In this document: in pieces, positions 8,584-17,072 of the stretch | Position numbering within the stretch: the stretch's first letter is position 1 | How the letters are laid out: each line of letters starts with the position of its first letter | DNA from: JANXLO01 sp038231295 | GTDB taxonomy: Bacteria > Armatimonadota > Chthonomonadetes > Chthonomonadales > Chthonomonadaceae | Assembly (NCBI GenBank): GCA_038231295.1 | Contig: JBBRLP010000008.1 | Location: 1-64,000, forward strand | Reading direction: 5' to 3' | Length of the DNA stretch: 64,000 bases | Translations under genes and position numbers: made by a program | Notes under the pieces: generated by a model | Told to the model about the DNA's origin: nothing | Database searches by the model: none | What the model saw: the letters and a program-made list of their open reading frames with translations, nothing else

Positions 8584-8640
8584 TAATCGTGGGGTGTTGG
8601 AGCGCGTACAGAAGACTTGCGTTGGCGAGAGGGAGGCGAT

Positions 8641-9789
8641 GTGAAACTGCTGGATCGTTATCTGCTGCGGGAGATGGTGGTTCCGTTCCTGATCGGGCAA
8701 GGGGCTATCGTCCTGTTGCTCACCGGGAGCGTCCTCTACAACAACGCCGATGTCCTCATGGCGAATCAGGTTCCCCTGCGCTATATCGTCCGCATGGTCC
8801 TCTATTTCATCCCCTTCCTCGTCCACATGACCATGCCCGTCGCAATGGCGGTGGCGGCGTCGCTCGCCGTCAGCCGTCTGGGGCGCGATTCCGAGATCAC
8901 GGTTCTGCGGGCGGCGGGGGTCAGCATGGCGCGTATCTTCCTGCCGATCTTTCTCACGGGGCTTGTTGTGAGTGTGGGAGATTTCTATTTTGGGGAGGTC
9001 GTCGTTCCGAAGACCGTCGAGAAATTCCAGGGGGTGCTGGACGAGATTCCGACGCAGTTCAAGCAGATCACGCCGACTTCCGGGCAGTGGATGATCTCCG
9101 CCGATCAGAACTATGCCATCAACGTCCGCAATATGTATCGCCGGCAGGGCTACATCGAACTGCACGGGATTCAGATCGTTGCCAGCCCGCAGGCCGTCGC
9201 GACGGGAGAGGTGACGCCGATAGATGTCTATGCAGAGAGCGGCCGCTTCGAGAACGGAATCTGGACACTGTTTCTGCCCGCCGGATTCCGGCGCAATACC
9301 AAGAATACCGATTGGGAGAAACTGCTGCCCACGAAGGACAGCCGTTTCGTCTTGAATATCTCCGTGGATCCGCAGGCGTTCAAAAGCGCCTTCCAGTTAC
9401 AGTTGCCGATGTGGAAGATGGCGGGTTCATCCCGGCGCACCTTCTGGCAACTGCGCGAAGATGTGAAACGCAACGCCGCGCAGGGTGTGCCGGATGTTTA
9501 CACCATTCTCGACTATCACTTCAAACTCTCCGTTCCCTTCTCGTGCCTGGTGATGGCGCTGTGCTGTCCCCCGATGGCGATGCGCTTCGCCCGGGGCGGC
9601 GGCTTCATGGGAACGCTGCTCTCTATCTGTCTGGTTTTCGTCTACTGGAACACGATGCTGCTGATGCGGATTCTAGGTTCGCCGGGGGCGGAAGGGGGCA
9701 ACCCCGTCCTGGCTCCGCAGATAGCGGCCTGGGCGCAGAACGTCCTGTTTGCCGTTGTGGGTCTGATCGTTCTGCGCCGCAGCGAGTAG
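8641..9789 (+). CDS. LptF/LptG-family permease (lipopolysaccharide export)
   Basis: A 382-residue inner-membrane protein of the YjgP/YjgQ family. It begins KLLDRYLLREMVVPFLIG, has a first helix at about 14-34 and two more by residue 118, then a long periplasmic domain (about 125-285), and three C-terminal helices. The signature RLGRDSEITVLRAAGVSM on the cytoplasmic loop contacts the LptB ATPase in characterised members. With LptB and a partner permease it extracts LPS from the inner membrane, which implies a diderm cell. GTG 8641 was chosen over an upstream TTG (8617) because GGGAGG at 8631-8636 lies just before it. Only one permease gene is here; the partner must lie elsewhere. It converges on the nucleotidyltransferase with an 18-bp gap. 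Confidence 0.85.
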   Translation: MKLLDRYLLREMVVPFLIGQGAIVLLLTGSVLYNNADVLMANQVPLRYIVRMVLYFIPFLVHMTMPVAMAVAASLAVSRLGRDSEITVLRAAGVSMARIFLPIFLTGLVVSVGDFYFGEVVVPKTVEKFQGVLDEIPTQFKQITPTSGQWMISADQNYAINVRNMYRRQGYIELHGIQIVASPQAVATGEVTPIDVYAESGRFENGIWTLFLPAGFRRNTKNTDWEKLLPTKDSRFVLNISVDPQAFKSAFQLQLPMWKMAGSSRRTFWQLREDVKRNAAQGVPDVYTILDYHFKLSVPFSCLVMALCCPPMAMRFARGGGFMGTLLSICLVFVYWNTMLLMRILGSPGAEGGNPVLAPQIAAWAQNVLFAVVGLIVLRRSE

Positions 9790-9807
9790 AGACAGCGGGA
9801 GGCGCGA

Positions 9808-10848
9808 TTAGAAGAGAATTCGCGTCCCCTGTTTCAGCACCGTTCCGGCGGCCAGAACAAGGGTCGGCCCGTCGCCGCCGCGTCCTTCCACGATACAGTC
9901 GTCTTCGATGGTGGAGTTCTCATCCACCACGAGACCCTTGAGCCGCACGTTCTTCCCCACAGTCACCCCATCGAGCAGGATGGTCGCATCGAGTTTCGAG
10001 CCGGAACCGATGCGGCAGTTTCTGCCTGCCGAAGCGTGGCCCGTAAACTCCACGTCCGCCGCGATGACGCTGCCTTCTCCAACGGCCAATCCGGGTGTCC
10101 CTGTCTTCACCGCGCCAGAGAGGACGGCCTGGGAGACAATCATCAGTTGTTCGGGGCGTCCGAGGTCCATCCAGAAGCCGCCGGGCGCGATGCCATAGAC
10201 AGGGGCGGATTCGGCGATGCAGACCGGGAAAATATCCCGTTCCACCGAAGAGGGAATGCCCTGTGGGATGCGGGCGATGAATTCCGGGGAGAAGACATAA
10301 AACCCTGCATTGATAAAGTCGGTTCCCGTGATCTCGTAACTGCCCGTTGCAAGCGCCTTCTTTTTCTCTTCGCTCGGCTCTCTCCACTCAACCACCTTGC
10401 CTTGAGAATCCAGGATCAATACCCCAAAGGGATTTGGGCTGAGAACTTCGGAGAGTGTCAGGGTGGCAAGGGCCTTCTTCTCTACGTGAAAAGTCAGGAT
10501 GCGTGTGAGGTCAAAGTCGGTCAGGACATCGCCGTTGAATACCGCGACGGCCTCGCCGGGGAAGAGGTCGGCGGCGTTGCGGATCGCGCCTCCCGTGCCG
10601 AGCGGGGTCTCTTCGATGGCATAGCGCATACGGACGCCGAACCGGGAACCATCTCCGAAATGCCTCTCGATCTTATCCGCCATGTAGTTTGTCGCGAACA
10701 CGATGTCGTCAATCCCGTGCTGTTTGAGCAGGGCGACCTGATACTCCAGAAACGGACGGTTCGCAACCGGAACCAGCGGCTTGGGACGGTGATAGGTCAC
10801 GGGGCGGAGGCGCGTTCCCAGTCCGCCCGCGATGATAATGCCTTTCAT
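9808..10848 (-). CDS. Sugar-phosphate nucleotidyltransferase (NDP-sugar pyrophosphorylase)
   Basis: A 346-residue enzyme with the nucleotidyltransferase signature IIAGGLGTRLRPVT at about 4-17 and RPKPLVPVANRPFLEY following. ETPLGTGGAIRNA binds the nucleotide and FNGDVLTDFD holds the metal-binding aspartate. The C-terminal third (about 245-346) has hexapeptide-type spacing (left-handed beta-helix). This layout fits GDP-mannose or glucose-1-phosphate nucleotidyltransferases that activate sugars for envelope polysaccharides; the exact sugar cannot be read. ATG 10848 matches the family start; 44 extra in-frame residues upstream do not. AAAGGA lies about 10 bp upstream. A 146-bp gap separates it from the ARPP-1-like gene, so it may have its own promoter. 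Confidence 0.85.
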   Translation of the reverse strand: MKGIIIAGGLGTRLRPVTYHRPKPLVPVANRPFLEYQVALLKQHGIDDIVFATNYMADKIERHFGDGSRFGVRMRYAIEETPLGTGGAIRNAADLFPGEAVAVFNGDVLTDFDLTRILTFHVEKKALATLTLSEVLSPNPFGVLILDSQGKVVEWREPSEEKKKALATGSYEITGTDFINAGFYVFSPEFIARIPQGIPSSVERDIFPVCIAESAPVYGIAPGGFWMDLGRPEQLMIVSQAVLSGAVKTGTPGLAVGEGSVIAADVEFTGHASAGRNCRIGSGSKLDATILLDGVTVGKNVRLKGLVVDENSTIEDDCIVEGRGGDGPTLVLAAGTVLKQGTRILF

Positions 10849-10994
10849 GCAGCGTATGTCCTTTACAATGGGTAGTGAGAGGGTGGAATCAATGCTCTGT
10901 AGTTCTCTCTTCTCTCGGAATTCTCCTGCGTAGAATCCTGACATGATTCTCTGTGCAATATTAGCGATTGCTCGCAACATGGAGGAGAGCTATG

Positions 10995-12053
10995 CTAAAT
11001 TGCGAACAGCGAAACATAGTGCAGACGGCGCGGCGCGGTATCGGACGGCGCGGGATTCTTGCGGAAGAGGGTTCGGAACATACGGGGCAGTGCGGCAGTT
11101 TCGGGCGGAGGATTGGGTTCAGGAGGCAGAATCTCTTCGATATACTGCCCGGCGTAGTTTTGACTGGTGAAGGAATGGAGACGAAAGTTGTGCCAACTCT
11201 GCCCTGCCTCCAGGGTATAGACCTCCTGTGAATGCGTCGTCAGCACGGCAGCAAGGCTGTCATCGAGGCGGTGGCGTTCCTCGAACATTCGTGTCCGCAA
11301 CTGCGAGAGTTCCTCTATGTCATACGGTTGCGGGGATGGCATGGGGGCCAGATTCTGTTCATGCAGGAGGGCCGCGATGCCATAACAGCCGCACAGCAGC
11401 GGCTCCCAGAGGGTTGCGAAGAAGGCGGGAGAGGGCGCGATTTCCAGACCAACGGGGCGATTGTCCAGGAAGAATAGGGCGCCTGTCTGTCCAGTCAGGA
11501 GTTCAAAACGACGGGCGAACGACTCTGCCGCTTGCTGCGACCCCTGGAGGAGCCGGCTGAAAGAGAAACTGCGGTGGGAAGAGAATTGATGTTCGAGATG
11601 GCGGATGTCGGGCTGAAGTCTGTCCTCTCTCTGGAGATACCGCAGTCGCCATGCCTGCCCGCGCAGCGGCAAGGGGAGAACCGCGTTTTCGGTAACGTCG
11701 AAAGTCTGCCGTGCAGAGGATGGCAGAAAAAGAGAGATTTCCCCGGTCAGTTTCATGCGTTTGGAGGGAGGAAGCAGGGCCGCGCTCGATAGCAGTACAC
11801 ACTGGCGCGGTGCAACTCCGATGCCCGTATGCAGCGGCAGCAGCATGGGCGCTTGCCCACTCTCGCTGCCCAGAGTCCAGACGGACTGGCTCGGCTCCCA
11901 TTTTGACTGCAAGCCCTCACCCGGTGACAGAAAGGGTGATGGCGACGGCTGCCCCAGAATCGGGACGATGGTCAGCGCCCCGGAACGCTGCGGCGCAGCA
12001 AACCGATAGGCAGAGAGATCGAAGAGATCGGCAGTCAGCATGCGACAGTCCAT
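10995..12053 (-). CDS. ARPP-1 (DUF6569)-like protein, last gene of the vWA operon
   Basis: A 352-residue protein without signal peptide or membrane helix. It resembles, from memory of the family pattern, the ARPP-1/DUF6569 domain. The first part reads SGALTIVPILG, then APMLLPLHTGIGVAPRQCVL, then a strand-rich block ending TENAVLPLPLRGQAWRL. Later comes GALFFLDNRPVGLEIAPSP with FFATLWEPLLCG, where members of the family have an F-x-NG-x3-GLD-x-F-x-SP-x2-F-x2-LW-x-KLL motif. The invariant-looking glycine before xGLD is replaced here, so it is a divergent member. ATG 12053 has GGGAGGT seven bases upstream and overlaps the vWA gene by 19 bp. Aravind-group surveys link ARPP domains to ADP-ribose and RNA-repair neighbourhoods; a role here is inference. 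Confidence 0.6.
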   Translation of the reverse strand: MDCRMLTADLFDLSAYRFAAPQRSGALTIVPILGQPSPSPFLSPGEGLQSKWEPSQSVWTLGSESGQAPMLLPLHTGIGVAPRQCVLLSSAALLPPSKRMKLTGEISLFLPSSARQTFDVTENAVLPLPLRGQAWRLRYLQREDRLQPDIRHLEHQFSSHRSFSFSRLLQGSQQAAESFARRFELLTGQTGALFFLDNRPVGLEIAPSPAFFATLWEPLLCGCYGIAALLHEQNLAPMPSPQPYDIEELSQLRTRMFEERHRLDDSLAAVLTTHSQEVYTLEAGQSWHNFRLHSFTSQNYAGQYIEEILPPEPNPPPETAALPRMFRTLFRKNPAPSDTAPRRLHYVSLFAI

Positions 12054-13378
12054 CCGTACACCTCCCTTTCCCACTGTTCCAGCCGCAGCTCTAATTCCTC
12101 CCGTAGCCGAGTCCACGCCCCGGAGGGCGACAGCATCAGCGCGCACCTCTGTATAATCTCGGCAAAGTCGGCTTCCTGCCGCAACGGAAGCGTAACGCAG
12201 AGATCAAAGGGGCCAGTCTCACTCACAAACTCTTCTGTTGTGGCGACCAGACAGCGCACGACAGGAACTTGCTGGCCGAATTTTACTCTTGTCGCGAGAA
12301 TTCTTTCGACTTCGCCCGCGTTGGTGTTTTCTCCGCCATCCGTCACCAGTAAAACGAGATCAGGAACTGCCTCCAGCGCATTGAGCAGGGCAGAAGCCAG
12401 GTCGCTCGCTCCTTCCGGCGCGGGAGGCCAGCCAAAACCGCCGACGGTGTAGGTGCGAAGTTGCGAACAGCGAGCCTGCAAAACGCGCTCTAACGCGACA
12501 GCGAGCGCTATAGGAAGATATTCGTTGGGAGAGTGGCCCCGCATCGAGGCAGAAGCATCAAGAATGAAGGCGATAGGAATCGAAAGTGAGGGCAGCGCGG
12601 AACCGCACAGGGCGATTGCCTCCTCCAGGGCTTCCACCAGCAGAGGGGATGTCCCTTCCCGGTAGAGACGCAGCAGCGTCTGGATAAGTCCGCTGTCAAA
12701 GGCGGCAGGAGGGACTATCGGCAAGCCGAACTCAGGCTGCGGAACAGGCAACTCCGCAGCAGACCTCGAAGGAATTTGCAGCGCGGCGGCAATTTTGCGG
12801 AGACGTTCGTCAGAGCCGCCATAGCGTTTGAGGAGTGCGGGCGGTTTGATAGATTCTCCCCGTCGTGGGCCAAAGTCATAGAACTGTCGTGCGCGAGTTT
12901 TGCCGAGCACGTGTTCCAGGCAGTCGCGAACGGCGGGATTGCGGGTTCGTATGAGCGCGAAGAGATCGGGGTGCTGGAGCAAATAGGAGAGAATGGACTG
13001 CACGGTGTGACGATGATTGGCGCGTGACCTTCGGACGGACAGAAAAACCGTGAGAATGACCTCGGTTGGAAGCGTTGCCAGCAGGAACAGCGTGATGCGC
13101 TCCAGCACGATTCGGGTGGAAGCGTCGAGGTGTCGCCTCGTCTCCGCCAGCAGAAGGAAGAGAATACGGGCTTGCTGCCAGGGCTGTATCTTTTGCAGGC
13201 AGGCGCAAAGCGCATAGAGTGTCGGGTCGGCTGCGTAGGCGTTCCGGTGAGGCGCCTCATCCGACCAGTGGACAGGCTTGCCATCTCGCTTTAACCGCAT
13301 CGGCTCCGCGCAGTGGCGTAGGTGCGATAGCAGTGCAGGAGGCAACGTCCCGGGTACCGGTGGGAGGAGAGGGGTCAC
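12035..13378 (-). CDS. Helical-repeat plus von Willebrand A domain protein
   Basis: A 447-residue cytoplasmic protein. Residues about 50-260 are almost entirely helical and HEAT-like (LYALCACLQKIQPW, RILFLLLAETRRHL, HTVQSILSYLLQHP). Residues about 268-415 form a vWA domain with the metal-ion site DASAS at 274-278, Ser325 in a SDLASALLNAL helix in the position of the third MIDAS residue, and DGGEN from 347. Helical repeats followed by a vWA domain is the architecture of Ro60/TROVE RNA-binding proteins, although the Ro60 sequence motifs are not clearly present. It starts at GTG 13378, overlapping the previous gene by 4 bp (GTGA), and overlaps the ARPP-1-like gene at its end. It is probably a scaffold that binds a partner through Mg2+-dependent vWA contacts. 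Confidence 0.78.
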   Translation of the reverse strand: MTPLLPPVPGTLPPALLSHLRHCAEPMRLKRDGKPVHWSDEAPHRNAYAADPTLYALCACLQKIQPWQQARILFLLLAETRRHLDASTRIVLERITLFLLATLPTEVILTVFLSVRRSRANHRHTVQSILSYLLQHPDLFALIRTRNPAVRDCLEHVLGKTRARQFYDFGPRRGESIKPPALLKRYGGSDERLRKIAAALQIPSRSAAELPVPQPEFGLPIVPPAAFDSGLIQTLLRLYREGTSPLLVEALEEAIALCGSALPSLSIPIAFILDASASMRGHSPNEYLPIALAVALERVLQARCSQLRTYTVGGFGWPPAPEGASDLASALLNALEAVPDLVLLVTDGGENTNAGEVERILATRVKFGQQVPVVRCLVATTEEFVSETGPFDLCVTLPLRQEADFAEIIQRCALMLSPSGAWTRLREELELRLEQWEREVYGWTVAC

Positions 13379-14622
13379 TTCGGAAGCTCATGGGGAAAGG
13401 AGACCGGCTTCTCACCGGCAGCAGCCCGATTATCCTGCCTGCCCGTCTGCACCGGCTCGACGCTCTTCAGTGTCATGCGGTAGGGCTGCATCCGCATCGG
13501 GGGCAGCGAGAAGGTTGTGATGGTTTCGACCGGCAGTTCCTCTTCGACCCAGACCAGACAGATCAGTGCGCCAATCGCCGCACCGAAGAGCGAGAGCATC
13601 CACAGTCTCGCGGCGACTTCCAGGCCGGAGAACGAAGAGAAGAGAAACACCGCCCCGCCAAGCCAGCCAAACACCAGCATCAACAAGAAGGCGATTCGAC
13701 GAGACACATTCGGCACGAGCCTGCCGTGCAGCAGTCCCATGAAGCCGAAACAGACCGTCCAGCCCACCAGGCGCAGGAGGGCGACGGGCAGTCCATTCAG
13801 ATGCTCGGTGACGACTCCGAAAACGATCTGCGCCAGAAAACCTGACGCAAACGCGCAGCCGAAGGCGATTCCGACAGCGCGGGGAAACGCCTGCGACGGC
13901 AAAATCGGTTTCTTGTAATAGCGACGGTACCAGAGATTTTCGGCGGCAATCAGGGCGAGGGCGAGAATCGCCGCCGTCAGGCCGAACCAGCTGCCAACGA
14001 CGAGCGCGGCATAGACGATGCCGGGATGGATGCCAAACAGGTTGAGCGGGGCGTGGGTAACATCGAACTCCGCGACGAGGTGCTTGCCCGTCCCGTAGAA
14101 CGTTTGGCCCGAGAATGTGCGCGTCCGGCCTTCCGCCAGTATGGTTCCCTCGTAGGCCGTCGGATCAGGATCGCCATGCCGCTGAAAGTAGTTGACATAG
14201 ACGCGATAGTGGCCCTGCAGGGCGGAGTTGCGCGGCCAGTGGATATTCTCAACGGGGTCGGCAGAGAAGGTCTCCCCGCCCGCATTCATATCGAAATCCA
14301 GTTCGCCCCAGGAGCTGGAGCGCGTATGGCGAAAACTGATCTCCTCCCCGGTCGGGTCCTGGCACCAGAGGTCGAGATCGTTGCGGTTGTGCCAGTGCAG
14401 CGTGATCTGGATGTCGCCGGTTTTTAGCCGGTCACGGGTGGAACGCCGCACGTTTCCCTGCTCGAATAGCAGAGAGCGTGTCGCCTGTTCGTCGAGCAGG
14501 CCCTGCATATCCACCCCGGAGAAGAGGAGTTCCATCGCCCCGCCCATCGCCAGACAGGCGAGGAGACCGATGCAGGCGAAACGCAGCCTTGAGAGGAGTT
14601 TGAGACGTGATAGCTTTGCCAT
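13375..14622 (-). CDS. Multi-TM protein with periplasmic DUF2135-like (YfaP) domain
   Basis: A 415-residue inner-membrane protein. One N-terminal helix (about 15-34) anchors a soluble beta-rich domain at about 70-190. This domain has the hallmarks of DUF2135/YfaP: ITLHWHNRNDLDLWCQDPTG, then GELDFDMNAGG, ENIHWP, and GHYRVYVNYFQRHG. Five to six further helices follow (about 202-227, 248-272, 280-300, 308-330, 335-356), and the tail is cytoplasmic. DUF2135 domains are otherwise found beside alpha-2-macroglobulin-like and vWA envelope proteins. Here one is fused to a membrane bundle, an arrangement I do not recall as named. It is the third of five coupled genes, 6 bp after the preceding stop and overlapping the vWA gene by 4 bp. 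Confidence 0.75.
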   Translation of the reverse strand: MAKLSRLKLLSRLRFACIGLLACLAMGGAMELLFSGVDMQGLLDEQATRSLLFEQGNVRRSTRDRLKTGDIQITLHWHNRNDLDLWCQDPTGEEISFRHTRSSSWGELDFDMNAGGETFSADPVENIHWPRNSALQGHYRVYVNYFQRHGDPDPTAYEGTILAEGRTRTFSGQTFYGTGKHLVAEFDVTHAPLNLFGIHPGIVYAALVVGSWFGLTAAILALALIAAENLWYRRYYKKPILPSQAFPRAVGIAFGCAFASGFLAQIVFGVVTEHLNGLPVALLRLVGWTVCFGFMGLLHGRLVPNVSRRIAFLLMLVFGWLGGAVFLFSSFSGLEVAARLWMLSLFGAAIGALICLVWVEEELPVETITTFSLPPMRMQPYRMTLKSVEPVQTGRQDNRAAAGEKPVSFPHELPK

Positions 14623-14628
14623 GAGGCG

Positions 14629-16185
14629 TTACCGATGGAGGGAGCGACCGGGTGGAGCCGTCGCCTGCGGCTCGTGCGCGTCAACGATCTGTTCGATCAT
14701 CTGGTGCAGACGGGCGGCCTCTCCAACGGCAGCCCCACGCGCCTCATCGAGGCGAACACGCATATCCGGCGGGAGGGTGATGGTCTGCAAGGCGTTGCGC
14801 CGCGTCCTTGCCTCCTCTTCCCGTGTTTTTACCAGTTCGAGATGCGCCGTCGTCTGCTCCAGAATATGGGCCTGCCGGAATGCCGATTGAACGGCCTCCT
14901 GACCCCGCCGCTCGCGCATCCACTCTTCCTGCTGGTGTAAGAGCCACGAGTGACGCAGATGCAGGTCGTGGTGATTCCAGGCTTTCGCGGACTTGTAAAG
15001 CAGGTAAGGGCCGCTGATGAGCAGGCCGATCAAGGCGTAGAGTAGGCCGGGCAGTTCATGCTCCGTCACGCCGCGAATTTCGAGGTCGGCGATGCGGGCC
15101 AGGTGTAGCGCTCTCAGTCCCATCGCCTCTGCCGCGATCTCCGAGCAGCCCAGCACGACAGCGCCAACGAGCAGCGTCATCGCCACCCCGAGCGCGGCGC
15201 GGTAACGGGAGGGCAGGGAACCGGGCCGACGGGCCTCATCCCGCTCTTCCAGCGCACGGGTGAGGGCGTGAATGGCGGTGTAGTAGAGTTCGCCCATGAG
15301 GTATACGATCACGAAGCCGAGGACGGCGGAGAGAATAAACGGGTAGTAGTCGCTGAGGTGCAGTTCCGGGCGTTTCAGCGCCTTCATGTCCACCAGGCCG
15401 ACCAGTGTTCCCAGACACAGGGCCAGCATGAAGCCACTGACGAGCGGGGCCAGGAAGCCGAAGAGGGCCGAGGTGATAACTTTGCCGAGGCCGGTGTCGC
15501 GATGGGCAGGGCTGACACCATGCTGCCCTGCGATGCGCTCCAGGCTGGGCATCTGCCGCTGAAGCGCCGCCTCGATACGCTGGATACTGACCGCGCCGGT
15601 CTCCGGGACAAGCCCCGCCCGCCCCGCAATTTCGGCGAAATCCTCCTGCTGCGCTTCCAGGCTCTTCTCTAGCCCTTTGCGCTCCTCGACGAGGCGGGCG
15701 ATGTCAGCATCCAGCCGTCGCTTCTCCGGTTCTGCACGCTCTGTCTCGGTTTTGAGGAAATTCCTGGAATCACGCTCCAGCGTCTCCGACTCTTCCTGGG
15801 CGGCGGCGGCGCGGGATTGGAACGTCCAGTTCAAAAACCAGCCGCGTTGAGACCGCTCTCCCAGCGTCCCGGCGAGCGAACGCACCATCTCGGCCAACTC
15901 GCCCCGGCGACCCTGTGAGGTGGGAAGCGGCGGATTGTACCAGAGAATCTCCCGGCCCTGACCTGCCATGTTCTGCTGCCAGTACATGGAATCGGAGGCA
16001 GGGGAAGCCATCACCTGTTCGGGCTGTGCGGGGGCGATGGGTTCAGGCAGCGGGGGGACGAGCGGATATTCGACCGGCTGATGCGCTCCGTTTGCGCCAT
16101 TGGTGCCGTTACGGTAGCCGACGCCGGGGTGGAGAACGGTCTCCTCTTCGTGTACAGCCGACGGGTTTGACAGCTCCTCGTCCAC
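14629..16185 (-). CDS. Unknown coiled-coil, multi-pass membrane protein
   Basis: Family not recognised. The 518 residues begin with a Pro-rich, acidic cytoplasmic N-terminus (about 1-80). A long charged coiled coil follows (about 125-215; repeated Glu/Arg/Leu heptads around ERDSRNFLKTETERAEPEKR). Next come two hydrophobic helices (about 240-262 and 275-300), a third and fourth (about 325-345 and 370-395), and a second coiled-coil region to the C-terminus. There is no signal peptide or enzymatic motif. The layout, coiled coils on the cytoplasmic side flanking a membrane bundle, suits a scaffold or mechanosensor. It lies 1 bp after the lipoprotein gene and 6 bp before the DUF2135-like gene, so stoichiometric co-expression is likely. 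Confidence 0.7.
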   Translation of the reverse strand: MDEELSNPSAVHEEETVLHPGVGYRNGTNGANGAHQPVEYPLVPPLPEPIAPAQPEQVMASPASDSMYWQQNMAGQGREILWYNPPLPTSQGRRGELAEMVRSLAGTLGERSQRGWFLNWTFQSRAAAAQEESETLERDSRNFLKTETERAEPEKRRLDADIARLVEERKGLEKSLEAQQEDFAEIAGRAGLVPETGAVSIQRIEAALQRQMPSLERIAGQHGVSPAHRDTGLGKVITSALFGFLAPLVSGFMLALCLGTLVGLVDMKALKRPELHLSDYYPFILSAVLGFVIVYLMGELYYTAIHALTRALEERDEARRPGSLPSRYRAALGVAMTLLVGAVVLGCSEIAAEAMGLRALHLARIADLEIRGVTEHELPGLLYALIGLLISGPYLLYKSAKAWNHHDLHLRHSWLLHQQEEWMRERRGQEAVQSAFRQAHILEQTTAHLELVKTREEEARTRRNALQTITLPPDMRVRLDEARGAAVGEAARLHQMIEQIVDAHEPQATAPPGRSLHR

Positions 16186-16186
16186 G

Positions 16187-16900
16187 CTACGGCCCTCCTC
16201 GCGTCAGCTCACGCAGTCGGTCTAGCCCGCCCTGTGTGTCTGCGCCTTCCCCGGTCACGATGGCTCGTTCTCCCAGGGGAGTGAGGGCTTCGGTCAGCTT
16301 CTGCCGCATGAAGTTGCGATATTTCGCTTCGGTCTTCGCGCCGCTGACACAGACGGCGCGAACATTTTTGATGGCCGCCAGCTCTCCGGCGACCTTCCGG
16401 GTGGCCTTCGTGTCGTCATCTTCGCTGTCGGTCAGCAGCATACAGACGGCGCTGTCTCCGCGCTGCGCCAGCTCTTTCGCAACGGGCAGCATTGCCAGCA
16501 GCGGAGCGGACTGCTTCGTACCCTGATTGGCGGAATGGTAGGCGAGGATGTCTTTTTCTACGGAACGAAGTTCACTGCCTTCCTGCACCTTTTGCGGGCC
16601 GAAATGGACACGCGCATCGGTATCGTAGAACCAGATCGTAACAGGGGTTTCCCTGGGCAAAATGGTGTCCAGCGTATCTTCCATCTGAGCGCAGTAGCGT
16701 TTGCGGGTCATGGGATCGCTGGAGGTGCTGCCACTGACATCCACTCCGACAAGCAGGTGAATGACGCCGACGTTCGCAGCCGTGTGCGTCGGCGGAGGAT
16801 CTGCGGGCGCATGGGTGGCATTCGAGGAGGTACACCCGGCAAGTCCCACCACAAACAGCAGCGAGACGACGGGCAGATAATAATGGGTTCTATATCTCAT
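16187..16900 (-). CDS. Lipoprotein with von Willebrand A domain
   Basis: A 237-residue exported lipoprotein. A signal peptide (1-22) ends in the lipobox L20-A-G-C23, so it is lipid-anchored in the periplasm or on the outer membrane. A short Pro/Thr linker leads to a vWA domain (about 46-215) with an intact metal site: D54-V-S56-G-S58, Thr128 in a NQGTKQSAP loop, and Asp158 in LLTDSEDDD. Residues 86-105 (PVTIWFYDTDARVHF) fit the second vWA strand. It is the first gene of the five-gene unit, so the operon encodes two separate vWA proteins on opposite sides of the inner membrane. No clear promoter hexamers were found in the 126 bp upstream. Confidence 0.82.
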   Translation of the reverse strand: MRYRTHYYLPVVSLLFVVGLAGCTSSNATHAPADPPPTHTAANVGVIHLLVGVDVSGSTSSDPMTRKRYCAQMEDTLDTILPRETPVTIWFYDTDARVHFGPQKVQEGSELRSVEKDILAYHSANQGTKQSAPLLAMLPVAKELAQRGDSAVCMLLTDSEDDDTKATRKVAGELAAIKNVRAVCVSGAKTEAKYRNFMRQKLTEALTPLGERAIVTGEGADTQGGLDRLRELTRGGP

Positions 16901-17026
16901 GTTCGGGTAGGTGGTTCCGGCTGTTCAGGTGGTATTTACTCTCCATAGTCTGATACCGTATACGGGTACGGGAAGTTTCGCAGTTGCACTCTGTTTCGCG
17001 TTCGCGTCAAGAATGTCCTGCAAAAC

Positions 17027-17054
17027 GGAAACCTGCCCGGTCAGGCAGGTTTCC
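17027..17054 (-). terminator. Terminator downstream of nadA
   Basis: A perfect 11-bp stem (GGAAACCTGCC at 17027-17037, GGCAGGTTTCC at 17044-17054, loop of six) starts 18 bp past the nadA stop. On the minus strand it is followed by GTTTTG, a short T-run. It separates nadA from the vWA operon; apart from this hairpin, 16901-17072 shows no gene. Confidence 0.7.
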
Positions 17055-17072
17055 AGCGAACGACGGTACAGG

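Noticed and set aside
8574..9941. Long plus-strand open frame of 455 codons overlapping the LptF/G gene
   Set aside because: It is a shadow of the LptF/G gene in another frame; the translation is Arg/Gly-rich without domains, while the LptF/G frame has full family motifs.
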